A DNA stretch of 64,000 nt from Corallococcus macrosporus DSM 14697. Its GTDB lineage: Bacteria; Myxococcota; Myxococcia; Myxococcales; Myxococcaceae. Made by a program: the position numbers and the translations under genes. Positions 16,538 to 27,920 of the stretch are shown piece after piece; positions within the stretch are counted from its first letter, which is position 1, and each line of letters begins with the position of its first letter. Where the stretch lies: assembly GCF_002305895.1 (NCBI RefSeq), contig NZ_CP022203.1, forward strand, positions 5,800,001 to 5,864,000. The letters run 5' to 3'. The notes under the pieces are model-generated. The model saw only the letters and a list, made by a program, of their open reading frames with translations, had not been told where the DNA came from and did not search any database.

Positions 16538-17164
16538 ATGCCGGAATACGCCTCGCTGTTCCTCGTCTCGCTGTCGGCCATCTTCTTCGTGGTGGACCCC
16601 ATTGGCGTCGTCCCGCTGTTCCTGGCGATGACGGCCGGGGACACGCAGGAGAAGGTGCGCCGCACCGCCATGCGCGCCTGCCTGGTGGCCTGCGGGATGA
16701 TGCTGTTCTTCGCCCTCTTCGGCGGCGTCATCTTCAAGGTGTTTGGCGTGTCGCTGGGCGCCTTCCGCGTGGCCGGCGGCATCCTGCTGCTCATCACCGC
16801 GCTGGACATGCTGCGCGCCCGCCCGTCCGAGACGCGCACCACGCCGTCCGAGGAGCAGGAGGGCGTGGTGAAGGAGGACGTGGCCATCGTCCCCCTCGCG
16901 ATTCCGCTGCTGGCGGGCCCGGGCGCCATCGCCACCGCCATGGTGCTGATGGCCAAGGGCGACACGCTCACCTCCGCCATCCCCGTGCTGGCCGCCGTGG
17001 TGCTGACCTTCGTCGCCAGCTACTTCATCCTCCGCGCCTCCGGGCTCATCCAGCGCGTGCTGCGCCAGTCCGGCGTGGCCATTGTCGAGCGGGTGATGGG
17101 GCTCATCCTGGCCGCCATCGCGGTGCAGTTCATCGCGGACGGCGGCAAGGAGCTGCTCAGGTAG
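16538..17164 (+). CDS. MarC-family integral membrane protein
   Basis: A 208-residue protein with about six membrane segments. It contains the family motifs FFVVDPIGVVPLFLAMT near the N-terminus and PLAIPLLAGPGAIATAMVLM in the middle. The MarC/UPF0056 family has no settled function; links to multiple antibiotic resistance were not confirmed for E. coli MarC. It follows the GT2 gene after six bases and may be co-transcribed with lpxB. Its stop codon overlaps the 3' end of the convergent lipoprotein gene by eight bases. Confidence 0.9.
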   Translation: MPEYASLFLVSLSAIFFVVDPIGVVPLFLAMTAGDTQEKVRRTAMRACLVACGMMLFFALFGGVIFKVFGVSLGAFRVAGGILLLITALDMLRARPSETRTTPSEEQEGVVKEDVAIVPLAIPLLAGPGAIATAMVLMAKGDTLTSAIPVLAAVVLTFVASYFILRASGLIQRVLRQSGVAIVERVMGLILAAIAVQFIADGGKELLR

Positions 17165-17624
17165 GGCCGGGGACGGCCACCCAGTCCAGGCCCTTGCGCT
17201 TCAGCATGCCCTGCGGCCTGCCCTCCAGGGACAGCTCGTCGTGGCTGGCCCGGCGCGCGTCGTACGCGTAGCCGCCCTGGACCTCCTGCAGGTACACCAC
17301 CACCGCGTCCAGCACGTTCTCCTGCACCACCTTGAAGGTGGCGTCGCCGCAGCTTGGCGCGTCGCCGGAGAAGAAGCGCTCCAGCATCGCTTCTTCCGGA
17401 CGGCGCACGTACACCACCACCGGCGCGGGCTCGTCGCGTCCGGCCGCGACGACCTCACGGACGACCTGGGATGGCACCGGCTCCCGCAGCAGCCGGTGCA
17501 CGAGCTCGCACTTCTCCGCCTCCACGCCCTGCCGCTCCGCGAGGCGCGCCTGATGCGCGCATCCCGTGCCCCCCAGCATCCCCAGCCCGAGCAACGCCCA
17601 CGCCTTCCGGTGGAACCGGTCCAT
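17157..17624 (-). CDS. Small hypothetical lipoprotein
   Basis: A 155-residue protein of no recognised family. The N-terminus MDRFHRKAWALLGLGM plus GGTGCAHQ looks like a lipoprotein signal with a cysteine near residue 22. Two further cysteines (CELVHRLL and PSCGDATF) could pair. The rest is alternating helix and strand. ATG 17624 was chosen because it sets up the signal sequence. It is downstream of the OmpA-like gene by 29 bases on the same strand and may be its partner. It overlaps marC convergently by eight bases. Confidence 0.65.
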   Translation of the reverse strand: MDRFHRKAWALLGLGMLGGTGCAHQARLAERQGVEAEKCELVHRLLREPVPSQVVREVVAAGRDEPAPVVVYVRRPEEAMLERFFSGDAPSCGDATFKVVQENVLDAVVVYLQEVQGGYAYDARRASHDELSLEGRPQGMLKRKGLDWVAVPGPT

Positions 17625-17653
17625 GCGTCCTCTCCTCTCCCTCGGTGACTGCG

Positions 17654-18676
17654 CTACAGCTTTCGCCAGCGCGGGGGGCGAGGCGCGTGCTGAAGCACCG
17701 GGTCCTCCACCGCGATGATGTATTCCGCGCGGCGGTTTCCCGCCTCCGCCGTCTCGTCGGGCGTCGCGACGGCCGGGGCCTCTTCTCCCAGCCCTTCGTA
17801 GAACACCGGCACCCGTAGTCCCTTCTTCCGGAAATAGGCCGCCAGGCGCTTCGCCCGGCGCACCGACAGCTCGCGGTTCTCCGCCGCCGGCCCCACGGTG
17901 TCCGTGTGGCCGATGACATAGAGCCGCAGCGACGCGAAGCGCCCGTACTTCGCCAGCGCGTCCGCGATGAGCGCGTGGCTCTTGTCGAGCTTGCCCCGCT
18001 CCGCCGCTGGGATGTCCGCGCGGCCCGAGGCGAAGTTCACCTCCTCGTGCGGAATGTCCACCTGCCAGGGATACAGGTCCACGCCCGTGTAGAACTCCGC
18101 CGTGTCGAACGCCCGGAGGGAGATCTTCATCACCCGCCCCTCCTCCGCCGGCCATGTCAGCTCCAGCGGCGTCCCCGCCGCCTCGCCCTTGAAGGGCACC
18201 TCGCCCTCGAAGGCCTTCTTCCCGGTGTCCATCAACACCGTCAGCTCCGCGCGCTTCGCGGGCCGGTTCAGGACGAAGCGCAGCCGGCGCGCCGCCACGT
18301 CCACGTCCTCCTTGCGCACATCCAGCCTCAGCGCGCCGTACAGCTCCGTGTCGAAGGACAACGGCAGCTCGCCGGATTCCGCATCCGGGAAGCGCACCGT
18401 GAGCGCTCCCTCGTAGTGGAAGCGGCCCTCCGGCTGCGCGAGCTCGATGCGGCGCGTGAGCCCCGGATTGCCGCCGCCCTTCACCGCCACCTCGTGGCCG
18501 TCGCTGCGCTTCAGCTTCACCTCGAAGCCCGCGATGGGCTCCTCGATGTGGACCAGGAGCGCCGGGAGCTTCTCTCCCAGCACCGCGCGCCCTTCCAAGG
18601 ACACTCGGATGGCGTCCGCGAGCACTGGCGTCGGCGAAGACAAAGCGAAGGTGAGCAGCAGCAGGCGGGCGTTCAT
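17654..18676 (-). CDS. OmpA-family cell-envelope protein
   Basis: A 340-residue exported protein. The signal peptide is MNARLLLLTFALSSPTPVLA with cleavage after about residue 20. A beta-rich middle follows. An OmpA-C domain lies at about 210-320, with VNFASGRADIP at its start and VIGHTDTVGPAAENRELSVRRAKRL at the peptidoglycan-binding site. Start ATG 18676 was set by the signal peptide. The domain anchors the protein to peptidoglycan in the periplasm. The middle region may bind another envelope component; it resembles no family I can name. Confidence 0.85.
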   Translation of the reverse strand: MNARLLLLTFALSSPTPVLADAIRVSLEGRAVLGEKLPALLVHIEEPIAGFEVKLKRSDGHEVAVKGGGNPGLTRRIELAQPEGRFHYEGALTVRFPDAESGELPLSFDTELYGALRLDVRKEDVDVAARRLRFVLNRPAKRAELTVLMDTGKKAFEGEVPFKGEAAGTPLELTWPAEEGRVMKISLRAFDTAEFYTGVDLYPWQVDIPHEEVNFASGRADIPAAERGKLDKSHALIADALAKYGRFASLRLYVIGHTDTVGPAAENRELSVRRAKRLAAYFRKKGLRVPVFYEGLGEEAPAVATPDETAEAGNRRAEYIIAVEDPVLQHAPRPPRWRKL

Positions 18677-18815
18677 GGCGCGGTGCGGGCCTCGGGCGTC
18701 ACGGGCCGCGACCAACCGCGGCACGTGTGGGTGGATTCCTCCGCGAGGGTAGGACGAGGTGGCGTGCAGGGAAACGCTCCCCGCGGGGGACGTTGGAGGT
18801 GCGACGGTATTCAAT

Positions 18816-18852
18816 CGCCCCCCGTCCCAGGGGAGTACCGGCCGGGGGGGCG
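18816..18852 (-). terminator. Candidate terminator of the sigma-54 activator gene
   Basis: CGCCCCCC (18816-18823) pairs with GGGGGGCG (18845-18852) across a 21-base loop, 17 bases past the activator stop on the minus strand. The following ATTGAATACC is only mildly AT-rich. The rest of the 192-base gap to the OmpA-like gene shows nothing else clear. Confidence 0.35.
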
Positions 18853-18868
18853 AGGCGACTCCTTTCCG

Positions 18869-20233
18869 TCAGCCCTCCCGGGGACCTGAGAGGCCATGGC
18901 GCTCGAGCAGGCGGCGGAGCTGCGTCCGGTGGAGGCCCATCGCCCGGGCCGTGGCGGCGACGTTCCCCCCGTTCTCCCGGAGCGCCGTCTCCAGCCGGGT
19001 CCGCTCGGCCTCGTCCAGCGGCTTGCCCTGGAGCGCGGCCCGACCTGGGGTGGCCGCGGACGCCACCTGTGGCTCCGCGAGCGGCGGGCCGAACACCGCG
19101 CCGGCGGTGGGGCTCAGGTGTCTCGCCTCGAGACGCGGCGCCTCGTGAAGCAGCGCCTCCTGGGCGGCGCTGCGCACCTCCACCCGGAGCTCGCGCACGT
19201 TGCCCGGCCAGGCCCTCAACAGGCAGGCCTCGTGGAAGCCCACGTGCACGGGCAGGCGCGGTGCGAGTTCCTCCAGGAAGCGCTCCACCAGGAAGGGCAC
19301 CTCCTCGGGGCGGCGGCGCATTGGCGGCAAGCCAACCTCCGGCCTGCCGAGGCGGAAGTAGAGGTCCTCGCGCATCCGGCCGCTGGCCACCTGCGCGCGC
19401 AGGTCCTTGTTCCCGGCGGAGCACACCCGCACGTCCACCTTCCGCGGCCGGGAGCCCCCCAGGGGGAGGACCTCTCCCGTCTCCAGCGCGCGCAGCAGCT
19501 TGGCCTGCACGGCCAGCTCCAGCTCGGCCACCTCGTCCAGGAACAACGTCCCGCCGTCCGCGGCCTGGAGGTAGCCCTCCGCGTCATCCGCGCCGGAGAA
19601 GGCGCCGCGCCGCGCGCCGAAGAGGAGCCTTTCGGCGAGCCCCTGCGGAATGGCCGCGCAGTTGACGGCCACGAAGGGCCCCGACGCGCGCGGCCCGCGC
19701 TCATGGAACGCGCGGGCCACGCCTTCCTTGCCGGTGCCGCTCTCCCCGTGGACGTGCAACGTGAAGCCGTGCTCCGCCGTGCGCGCGACCTGGTCCAGCA
19801 GCCGCTGCATCGCGGGCCCGCGCACGAAGTCGCGCGTCCTGACGACGCCGCGCCGGGCCACCGGCCCCACGTCCGCGCAGGGAACAAAGAGCGAGTCCCC
19901 CATGCGGATGACACGCTGGGCCTCGCGGGGCGCTCCCGCCACCAGGGGTGCCCCGTCCACGAACGTGCCATTCTGGCTGCCCTGGTCGGTGACCCAGAAG
20001 CGGCGGCCGTCGTACCGGACCTGTGCGTGGCTGCGAGACATCCGAGGGTCCTGGTGCGTCCCCAGCGAAGCGGCGCCCCGCCCCAGCAACAGCTCGCCGT
20101 CGAGCGGCAGGGCCTCGGCCATCGCGCTCCCCGCGCACAGGACGCGCAGCAGGCCCGGCACCGGGGCCTCGCCGGAGTCCGCCCCCCGCCCCGTGGCGTC
20201 GCTCTGCTGCAAGGTCGACCGGTCGTGTTCCAT
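18869..20233 (-). CDS. FHA-domain sigma-54 enhancer-binding activator
   Basis: A 454-residue transcription activator. Residues 30-120 form an FHA domain (GRGAASLG, RMSRSHAQV, GSQNGTFVDG) that in this family binds phospho-threonine. The AAA+ domain has Walker A GESGTGKE (163-170), GAFSGA (210-215) in place of GAFTGA, Walker B TLFLDE, and the arginine-rich REDLYFRL. A Fis-type helix-turn-helix lies at 423-445. A good GGAGG site precedes ATG 20233. FHA activators are a recognised myxobacterial class linking Ser/Thr kinases to sigma-54 genes. Both neighbouring plus-strand lipoprotein genes have GG-N10-GC promoters, so they are likely targets. Confidence 0.92.
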   Translation of the reverse strand: MEHDRSTLQQSDATGRGADSGEAPVPGLLRVLCAGSAMAEALPLDGELLLGRGAASLGTHQDPRMSRSHAQVRYDGRRFWVTDQGSQNGTFVDGAPLVAGAPREAQRVIRMGDSLFVPCADVGPVARRGVVRTRDFVRGPAMQRLLDQVARTAEHGFTLHVHGESGTGKEGVARAFHERGPRASGPFVAVNCAAIPQGLAERLLFGARRGAFSGADDAEGYLQAADGGTLFLDEVAELELAVQAKLLRALETGEVLPLGGSRPRKVDVRVCSAGNKDLRAQVASGRMREDLYFRLGRPEVGLPPMRRRPEEVPFLVERFLEELAPRLPVHVGFHEACLLRAWPGNVRELRVEVRSAAQEALLHEAPRLEARHLSPTAGAVFGPPLAEPQVASAATPGRAALQGKPLDEAERTRLETALRENGGNVAATARAMGLHRTQLRRLLERHGLSGPREG

Positions 20234-20259
20234 GTGCCTCCATCCTACGCGTGTGTCAC

Positions 20260-20292
20260 TGGCACACGGCACCGTGCCACGGGCCGTGCCAC
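20260..20292. promoter_or_regulatory. GGCAC/GTGCC inverted-repeat cluster (candidate activator site)
   Basis: TGGCACA (20260-20266), CGTGCCA (20273-20279) and GTGCCAC (20286-20292) lie in the 186-base divergent gap. The embedded GGCACCGTGCC is a perfect 11-base palindrome with a central C. It is about 60-95 bases upstream of the sigma-54-type promoter, where activators bind, and 27 bases before the activator's own ATG. A similar set lies at 24804-24848. Confidence 0.6.
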
Positions 20293-20353
20293 CCGGGCCT
20301 CCGCCTCCGCGGCGCTCCGCCGTGACGCCCCGTGTACAGGACCGGGCCGCTGC

Positions 20354-20369
20354 TGGCATGCCCCTCGCT
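20354..20369 (+). promoter_or_regulatory. Sigma-54-type promoter of the lipoprotein gene
   Basis: TGGCATGCCCCTCGCT has GG at 20355-20356 and GC at 20367-20368 with exactly 10 bases between. It differs from TGGCAYRNNNNTTGCW at one position (TC instead of TT). It lies 51 bases before the GTG start at 20420. Confidence 0.6.
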
Positions 20370-20419
20370 ATGGCGCGGAGCCGGACCACGGCACGCGCCG
20401 TCACTTCGAGGAGACACCT

Positions 20420-21535
20420 GTGCTCAACACCTTCCCCATCTGGCTCATGGGCCCGCTGCTGCTGGCCTTCGCCGCGGGCTGCACCCTCCCCCTGAAGGAT
20501 GCAAAGCCCCCCATCGGCGCCCGCCCGGATTCCCCGTCCGGCGGCGGGAGCTGTCCGACGGGACAGTGCGACCCCGACCCGAACGGCCTGGGCATCTATG
20601 TCGCCGAGGGGCACAACTACTGCTTCTTGCATGAGAGGACGCCAGCGGCGTGCCTGGAGGGCTTCGTCAATACCCCCGAGGGCGTGGCGCTGCGCGTGCG
20701 CTCCATGTACCAGAAGGACCAGACGCTCCAGTTGCCCCTGCACCTCCGGAATCCGACCAGGCCCGCCGGCGGTGAGGCCCCTCCGGCGCTGGAAGCCATT
20801 CACGGCAACGTCGGCGACTTCTTCGTCGCCATCCGTCAGGGGGACAAGGCCCTGAAGCTGCGAGGCGAGGCGGTGTCGGGGCTGGTGTTCGGGTTCAGGC
20901 TCCCGGTGGACCTGGACGGCACCGGCAACCTGGAGGGCCTCCTCTATGAGCTGGCGCTGGAGCCCGTGTCCGGCAACCGCCTCGCCGTGCGCTACCGGGC
21001 CGCTCCCAGCACCGGCTGGCTGGAGCAGTGCCTGTCGCCAGAGGGACGGGCCGTCGCGTCCGTCCTCCTCCCCCAGCGCCAGGTCGACGGGCTGAACGCC
21101 GCGGTGCGGCCCCACGACGAAACCCTCACCGTGGCCTGTGAGACGGGCGCGATCGCCACCTGCATGGATTGGGGCTACCAGCCGTGGACACCCGACACGC
21201 GCCAGACCGACCCGGACCGGGAGTTCGTCTTCGGCGCCTGCCTCCAGGCCAAGCGCGCCGCCTACTTCGTGGGCCAGGGAGACCTGCGCACGTACACCGT
21301 CAGCGGCACGGAGATTCTCCGGCGCGACGCCCACGGGTTCGGGCGAGACAGCAACGACGATTTGCAGGAGCTCGAGTACCTGGAGGCCCTGTGGAGCCCC
21401 CGGGGCGCGGAGTGCCTCAACCTGGCGAACCGTCGCGGCAAGGCGCCCATCCCGAATGGCCTCACGCTCCCTTCCTGCGCGCCGTCGCCCAAGTGGAGTT
21501 CCCAGGCGCGGCTCGCGACGGGCGTGGGGCAGCCC

Positions 21536-21547
<12 letters not shown>
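20420..21547 (+). CDS. Large hypothetical lipoprotein (ADYC-like layout)
   Basis: A 375-residue exported protein. GTG 20420 follows a CGAGGAG ribosome-binding site. The signal ends in LLLAFAAGC, a clear lipobox with cysteine 21. A glycine/proline linker with SCPTGQC follows. The body has about ten more cysteines, including NYCFLHE, VACETGAIATCMDWGYQPW and FGACLQAKRAAYFVGQGDL. The last segment resembles the myxobacterial ADYC-domain family, although ADYC itself reads AAYF here; this match is from memory and is tentative. Its promoter is sigma-54-like and next to the FHA activator gene, so expression is probably controlled by it. Function unknown. Confidence 0.8.
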
Positions 21548-24766
<3,219 letters not shown>

Positions 24767-24803
24767 GGACAAAGCCTATCAAACGCATACATGCGGAGCA
24801 CGG

Positions 24804-24848
24804 TGGCACACCGCGGCCTGTGCCAACGTGCCACGCGCGGCGGTGCCA
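24804..24848. promoter_or_regulatory. Palindromic TGGCACA-N8-TGTGCCA plus extra half-sites
   Basis: TGGCACA (24804-24810) and TGTGCCA (24819-24825) form a perfect inverted repeat with an 8-base GC spacer. Further half-sites are GTGCCAC (24828-24834) and GTGCCA (24843-24848). It lies 75 bases before the sigma-54-type element and 38 bases before the kinase ATG. It shares its half-site with 20260-20292, so one protein may bind both. Confidence 0.65.
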
Positions 24849-24908
24849 TCGCCGTGGGCCGCGCCCCGCCCCAGACGGAGCCGCGAGGCCGCACGGCCCA
24901 GGCGCGGA

Positions 24909-24924
24909 CGGCATGCGCATTGCT
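24909..24924 (+). promoter_or_regulatory. Sigma-54-type promoter of the tri-repeat lipoprotein gene
   Basis: CGGCATGCGCATTGCT matches TGGCAYRNNNNTTGCW at all fixed positions except the first. GG at 24910-24911 and GC at 24922-24923 are 10 bases apart. It lies 89 bases before the ATG at 25013. Confidence 0.65.
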
Positions 24925-25012
24925 CATGGGGAGACACGGCCAGGACGCGTGCATGGCCCTTCGCCACATGCGCCACGCCGTTTCAACCACTCACCCAACA
25001 GGAAGCCCCACC

Positions 25013-25792
25013 ATGTCCAAGCTGCGTCACGCACTCATCGCCCTGTCCATGCCCGCCGTCCTCTGGGGCTGCGGCCCCGAGGACCTGACGGACGTCACCG
25101 CCGAGCCGCCGGCCGCGCAGGACCTGCTCACGCAGGGGCAGGAGCTGACCACGGCCAACATCTACACGTGGTCGCAGGGCAACATCGCCACGCCCATGGG
25201 CACGACGACGAACCGGACCTGCTACCTCATGCGCGTGGGCGGCGACTTCGAGGGGGGCGGTGAGCGGGTCGACATCTTCCAGACGGGCGGCTCCTGGTAC
25301 CTGGGCGGCAACTCGTCGCAGACGGGCATCAACGGCGCCGCGGGCTGCATCAACGTGGCGGACACGGGCACCGAGTACACGTGGACCCAATCGTCGAGCT
25401 ACCCCACCTACCTGGGCTCTTCGACCAACCGCGTGTGCTACCTGACGGGCGTCGCGGGCAAGTTCCACGGCTCCGGCGAGTGGGTCCACGTCTATGAGAC
25501 GGCCGGGAGCTGGTACATGACGGGCAACTCCAGCCAGAGCGGCGTGCGGGCGCGCGCGCGCTGCATCAACCTGGGCGCTGGCGGCACGTTCAGCTCGGAG
25601 TACACGTGGAGCCAGGGCAACTCGGCCACGGCGCTGGGTGGCACCTCGAACCGCTCCTGCGCCCTGACGTTCGTCCGGGGCAAGTTCGAGGGCGGCGGGG
25701 AGTACGTCCGCACCTACCAGGCGGGCGGCTCGTGGTACCTCGGCGGCGCCTCGGGGCAGAAGGACGTGTCCGCCCGCGCGCGCTGCTTCTAG
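25013..25792 (+). CDS. Tri-repeat cysteine-paired lipoprotein
   Basis: A 259-residue exported protein of no recognised family. The signal ends LWGC, with lipobox cysteine 20. Three repeats follow at about 50-113, 121-186 and 196-259. Each has the pattern YTWSQ, then TNRxCxL, GxFxGxGE, GSWYxxG and ARC. Each holds exactly two cysteines 42 residues apart: 70/112, 142/184 and 216/258. This strongly suggests one disulphide per repeat and a beta-rich fold. AGGAAG precedes the ATG. The promoter is sigma-54-like. It stands beside the kinase gene on the opposite strand. A binding or surface role is plausible; no function is assigned. Confidence 0.85.
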   Translation: MSKLRHALIALSMPAVLWGCGPEDLTDVTAEPPAAQDLLTQGQELTTANIYTWSQGNIATPMGTTTNRTCYLMRVGGDFEGGGERVDIFQTGGSWYLGGNSSQTGINGAAGCINVADTGTEYTWTQSSSYPTYLGSSTNRVCYLTGVAGKFHGSGEWVHVYETAGSWYMTGNSSQSGVRARARCINLGAGGTFSSEYTWSQGNSATALGGTSNRSCALTFVRGKFEGGGEYVRTYQAGGSWYLGGASGQKDVSARARCF

Positions 25793-25817
25793 TCCCCACG
25801 GCGTAGGGGGCCGGGGC

Positions 25818-26648
25818 TCAGGGCACGCCGACGATGGTGATGCCCGCGGCCTCGGCGCCCTTGAAGAGGGCCGGGGCGTCCAGCAGCACCGTGCGCCCCA
25901 CCTCCAGCGCCAGCACCCGCGCGCCCACCTCCTGCATGACCTCCAGGGTGCGCGGGCCCACGGCCGGCAAATCGAAGCGGAGGTCCTGCTGGGGCTTGCA
26001 GCGCTTCACCACCACGGCGCCGCTGTTGCCGCCCAGCCGGCCGCCCCGGCGGATGGCCTCGTCCGTGCCTTCCACCGCCTCCAGCGCCAGGACGTGGCCG
26101 TTGTGGACCACCACCGTCTGGCCCACGTCCGCCTGGCCCAGCAGCACCGCGACCTCGCGGCCCAGGGCGACGTCCTTCTGCTGCGCCGGGTGCAGCCGGG
26201 GCCCGGCCAGGTGCCCCTCCGGGCACAGCACCTCGCCCAGGAAGTCCGTGGGGGCGATGATGGTGACGCCGCGGGACTCGAAGTCCGAGGCCACCGCGCG
26301 CAGCAGCGCGTCATCCCGGAAGCTGCGCAGCCGGGAGATGATGCGCACCGCGCCCAGGTCCGGCCGCGCCTCCGCCAGCGCCCGCACCCGGCCGATGCCG
26401 CCCGCCATGGCCGCCTGCTTCACGCCCGCGTCGCGGAAGGCCTTCTGGATGCGGTCCACCTGCCCGACGCGGACCCACGTCAGGCGGTCCACCTCCGAGG
26501 CCAGCGCCGGGTCTGTCTCTCCCCGGTGGGCCACGGCGACGACTTCCAGGCCCTTCTTCCGCGCGGCGCGCGCGAACAGAAAGGGCAGCCGGCCGTTGCC
26601 CGCGATGAGGCCAATCCGCTCCACCGCCGACTCCCCTCCGTCACTCAC
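25818..26648 (-). CDS. lpxI: UDP-2,3-diacylglucosamine pyrophosphatase LpxI
   Basis: Cleaves UDP-2,3-diacylglucosamine to lipid X in lipid A synthesis, the step done by LpxH in E. coli. The 276-residue protein has the DUF1009 blocks GLIAGNGRLPFLFARAA, MAGGIGR, SDFESRGVTIIAPTDFL and TVVVHNGHVLALEAVEGTDEAI. The C-terminus has RFDLPAVGPRTLEVM. It follows lpxA by four bases at the end of the bamA-lpxA operon. No lpxH gene is seen in the window, so this organism probably uses the LpxI route. Confidence 0.95.
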   Translation of the reverse strand: MSDGGESAVERIGLIAGNGRLPFLFARAARKKGLEVVAVAHRGETDPALASEVDRLTWVRVGQVDRIQKAFRDAGVKQAAMAGGIGRVRALAEARPDLGAVRIISRLRSFRDDALLRAVASDFESRGVTIIAPTDFLGEVLCPEGHLAGPRLHPAQQKDVALGREVAVLLGQADVGQTVVVHNGHVLALEAVEGTDEAIRRGGRLGGNSGAVVVKRCKPQQDLRFDLPAVGPRTLEVMQEVGARVLALEVGRTVLLDAPALFKGAEAAGITIVGVP

Positions 26649-26652
26649 GGCG

Positions 26653-27429
26653 TCAGCGCGTGAGGCCGCGCTTGCTCTGCTGGATGAACTGGATGAGGTG
26701 GTCCACCTCGGGATGGCCCGCCAGCTCCGCGCGCAGCCGCACCATGGCCTCCTGGAGCGTCAGCTTGGAGCGGAACAGGATGCGGTGGGCTTCCTTCACC
26801 CGCTCGATCTGCTCCTTGGAGAAGCCGCTGCGCTCCAGGCCCACGGTGTTGAGGCCCACCAGCTCCGCCCGGTCTCCCTGGGCGGTGGCGTACGGCGGGA
26901 TGTCCATGGTCACCATGGCGCCGCCGGAGATGAAGGCGTGCTTGCCCAGGCGGGTGAACTGATGCACCGCCGCCAGGCCGCTGATGATGACGTGGTCCTC
27001 CATCGTCACGTGGCCCGCCAGCGCGGAGCCATTGCCGATGCGGCAGCCGTTGCCCACCACGCAGTCATGCGCGACGTGACAGTTGGCCATGAAGAGGTTG
27101 CCGCTGCCGACGCGGGTGGCGCCGCCGCCGCCCGCGGTGCCCTTGTGCAGGGACACGAACTCGCGAATCTGGTTGTCGTCCCCGAGCACCAGCGCCGTGT
27201 CCTCGCCCGCGTACTTGAGGTCCTGCGGGTCCGCGCCCACGGAGGCGAACTGGAAGATGCGGTTGCGCTCGCCGAGCGTGGTGCGCCCTTCGATGACGAC
27301 GTGGGGCCCCACGCGGGTGCCCGCGCCGAGCGTCACCTGGGGACCGATGATGGAGTAGGGGCCAACCTCCACGGTTTCGTGGAGGCGGGCGCCGGAATGG
27401 ACCACCGCGGTGGGATGAACCTGAGCCAT
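26653..27429 (-). CDS. lpxA: UDP-N-acetylglucosamine acyltransferase
   Basis: First step of lipid A synthesis: transfers a hydroxyacyl chain from ACP to UDP-GlcNAc. The 258 residues form a left-handed beta-helix with regular hexapeptide repeats. The catalytic histidine sits in MANCHVAHDC near residue 125. GGAMVTMDIPPYATAQGDRAELVGLN is the conserved turn before the C-terminal helices. ATG 27429 lies 29 bases after fabZ. Gene order lpxD-fabZ-lpxA is the classic one; lpxB is located elsewhere. Confidence 0.97.
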   Translation of the reverse strand: MAQVHPTAVVHSGARLHETVEVGPYSIIGPQVTLGAGTRVGPHVVIEGRTTLGERNRIFQFASVGADPQDLKYAGEDTALVLGDDNQIREFVSLHKGTAGGGGATRVGSGNLFMANCHVAHDCVVGNGCRIGNGSALAGHVTMEDHVIISGLAAVHQFTRLGKHAFISGGAMVTMDIPPYATAQGDRAELVGLNTVGLERSGFSKEQIERVKEAHRILFRSKLTLQEAMVRLRAELAGHPEVDHLIQFIQQSKRGLTR

Positions 27430-27458
27430 GAAGTCTCCTCGTGCTCGCGGGGCGCGCT

Positions 27459-27920
27459 TCAGGAAGCGGCGCTCTCCGCCGCGTTGGCGTCCTTGTCCAC
27501 GACGGTCGCCAGGAACTCGCCTTCGGCGACACGCGCGCCGTCGACCGTCGCCAGGCCCTTCGTCTTCCAGACGGCGCCCTTGTGCCGCACCACTTCGATT
27601 TCCAGTTGGAGCCGGTCGCCCGGGAGCACCGGCTTGCGGAAGCGCGCGCCGTCCACGCCCATCAGGTACGTGAGCTTGCGCGCCGGGTCCATGTTCTCGC
27701 TCTTGTAGGCGAGGATGGCCGTCGCTTGCGCCAGCGCCTCCAGGATGAGCACGCCCGGCATCACCGGGTGCCCGGGGAAGTGGCCGTTGAAGAAGGGCTC
27801 GTTGATGGTGACGTTCTTGTAGGCCGTCAGCTTCTGGCCGGGGACGATCTCCACCACCCGGTCCACCAGCAGGAACGGGTACCGGTGCGGCAGCAGATTG
27901 AGAATCTCGCCGATGTCCAT
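27459..27920 (-). CDS. fabZ: 3-hydroxyacyl-ACP dehydratase FabZ
   Basis: Dehydrates 3-hydroxyacyl-ACP in fatty-acid elongation, using the same hydroxyacyl pool as LpxA and LpxD. ATG 27920 ([22 protein letters not shown]) gives 153 residues, the usual size. The hot-dog active site reads [21 protein letters not shown], with the catalytic His in FPGHPVMPG and Glu in LEALAQ. The start overlaps the lpxD stop by one base (TGATG), a translational coupling signal. A longer frame upstream runs through the end of lpxD and is not used. Confidence 0.97.
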   Translation of the reverse strand: MDIGEILNLLPHRYPFLLVDRVVEIVPGQKLTAYKNVTINEPFFNGHFPGHPVMPGVLILEALAQATAILAYKSENMDPARKLTYLMGVDGARFRKPVLPGDRLQLEIEVVRHKGAVWKTKGLATVDGARVAEGEFLATVVDKDANAAESAAS

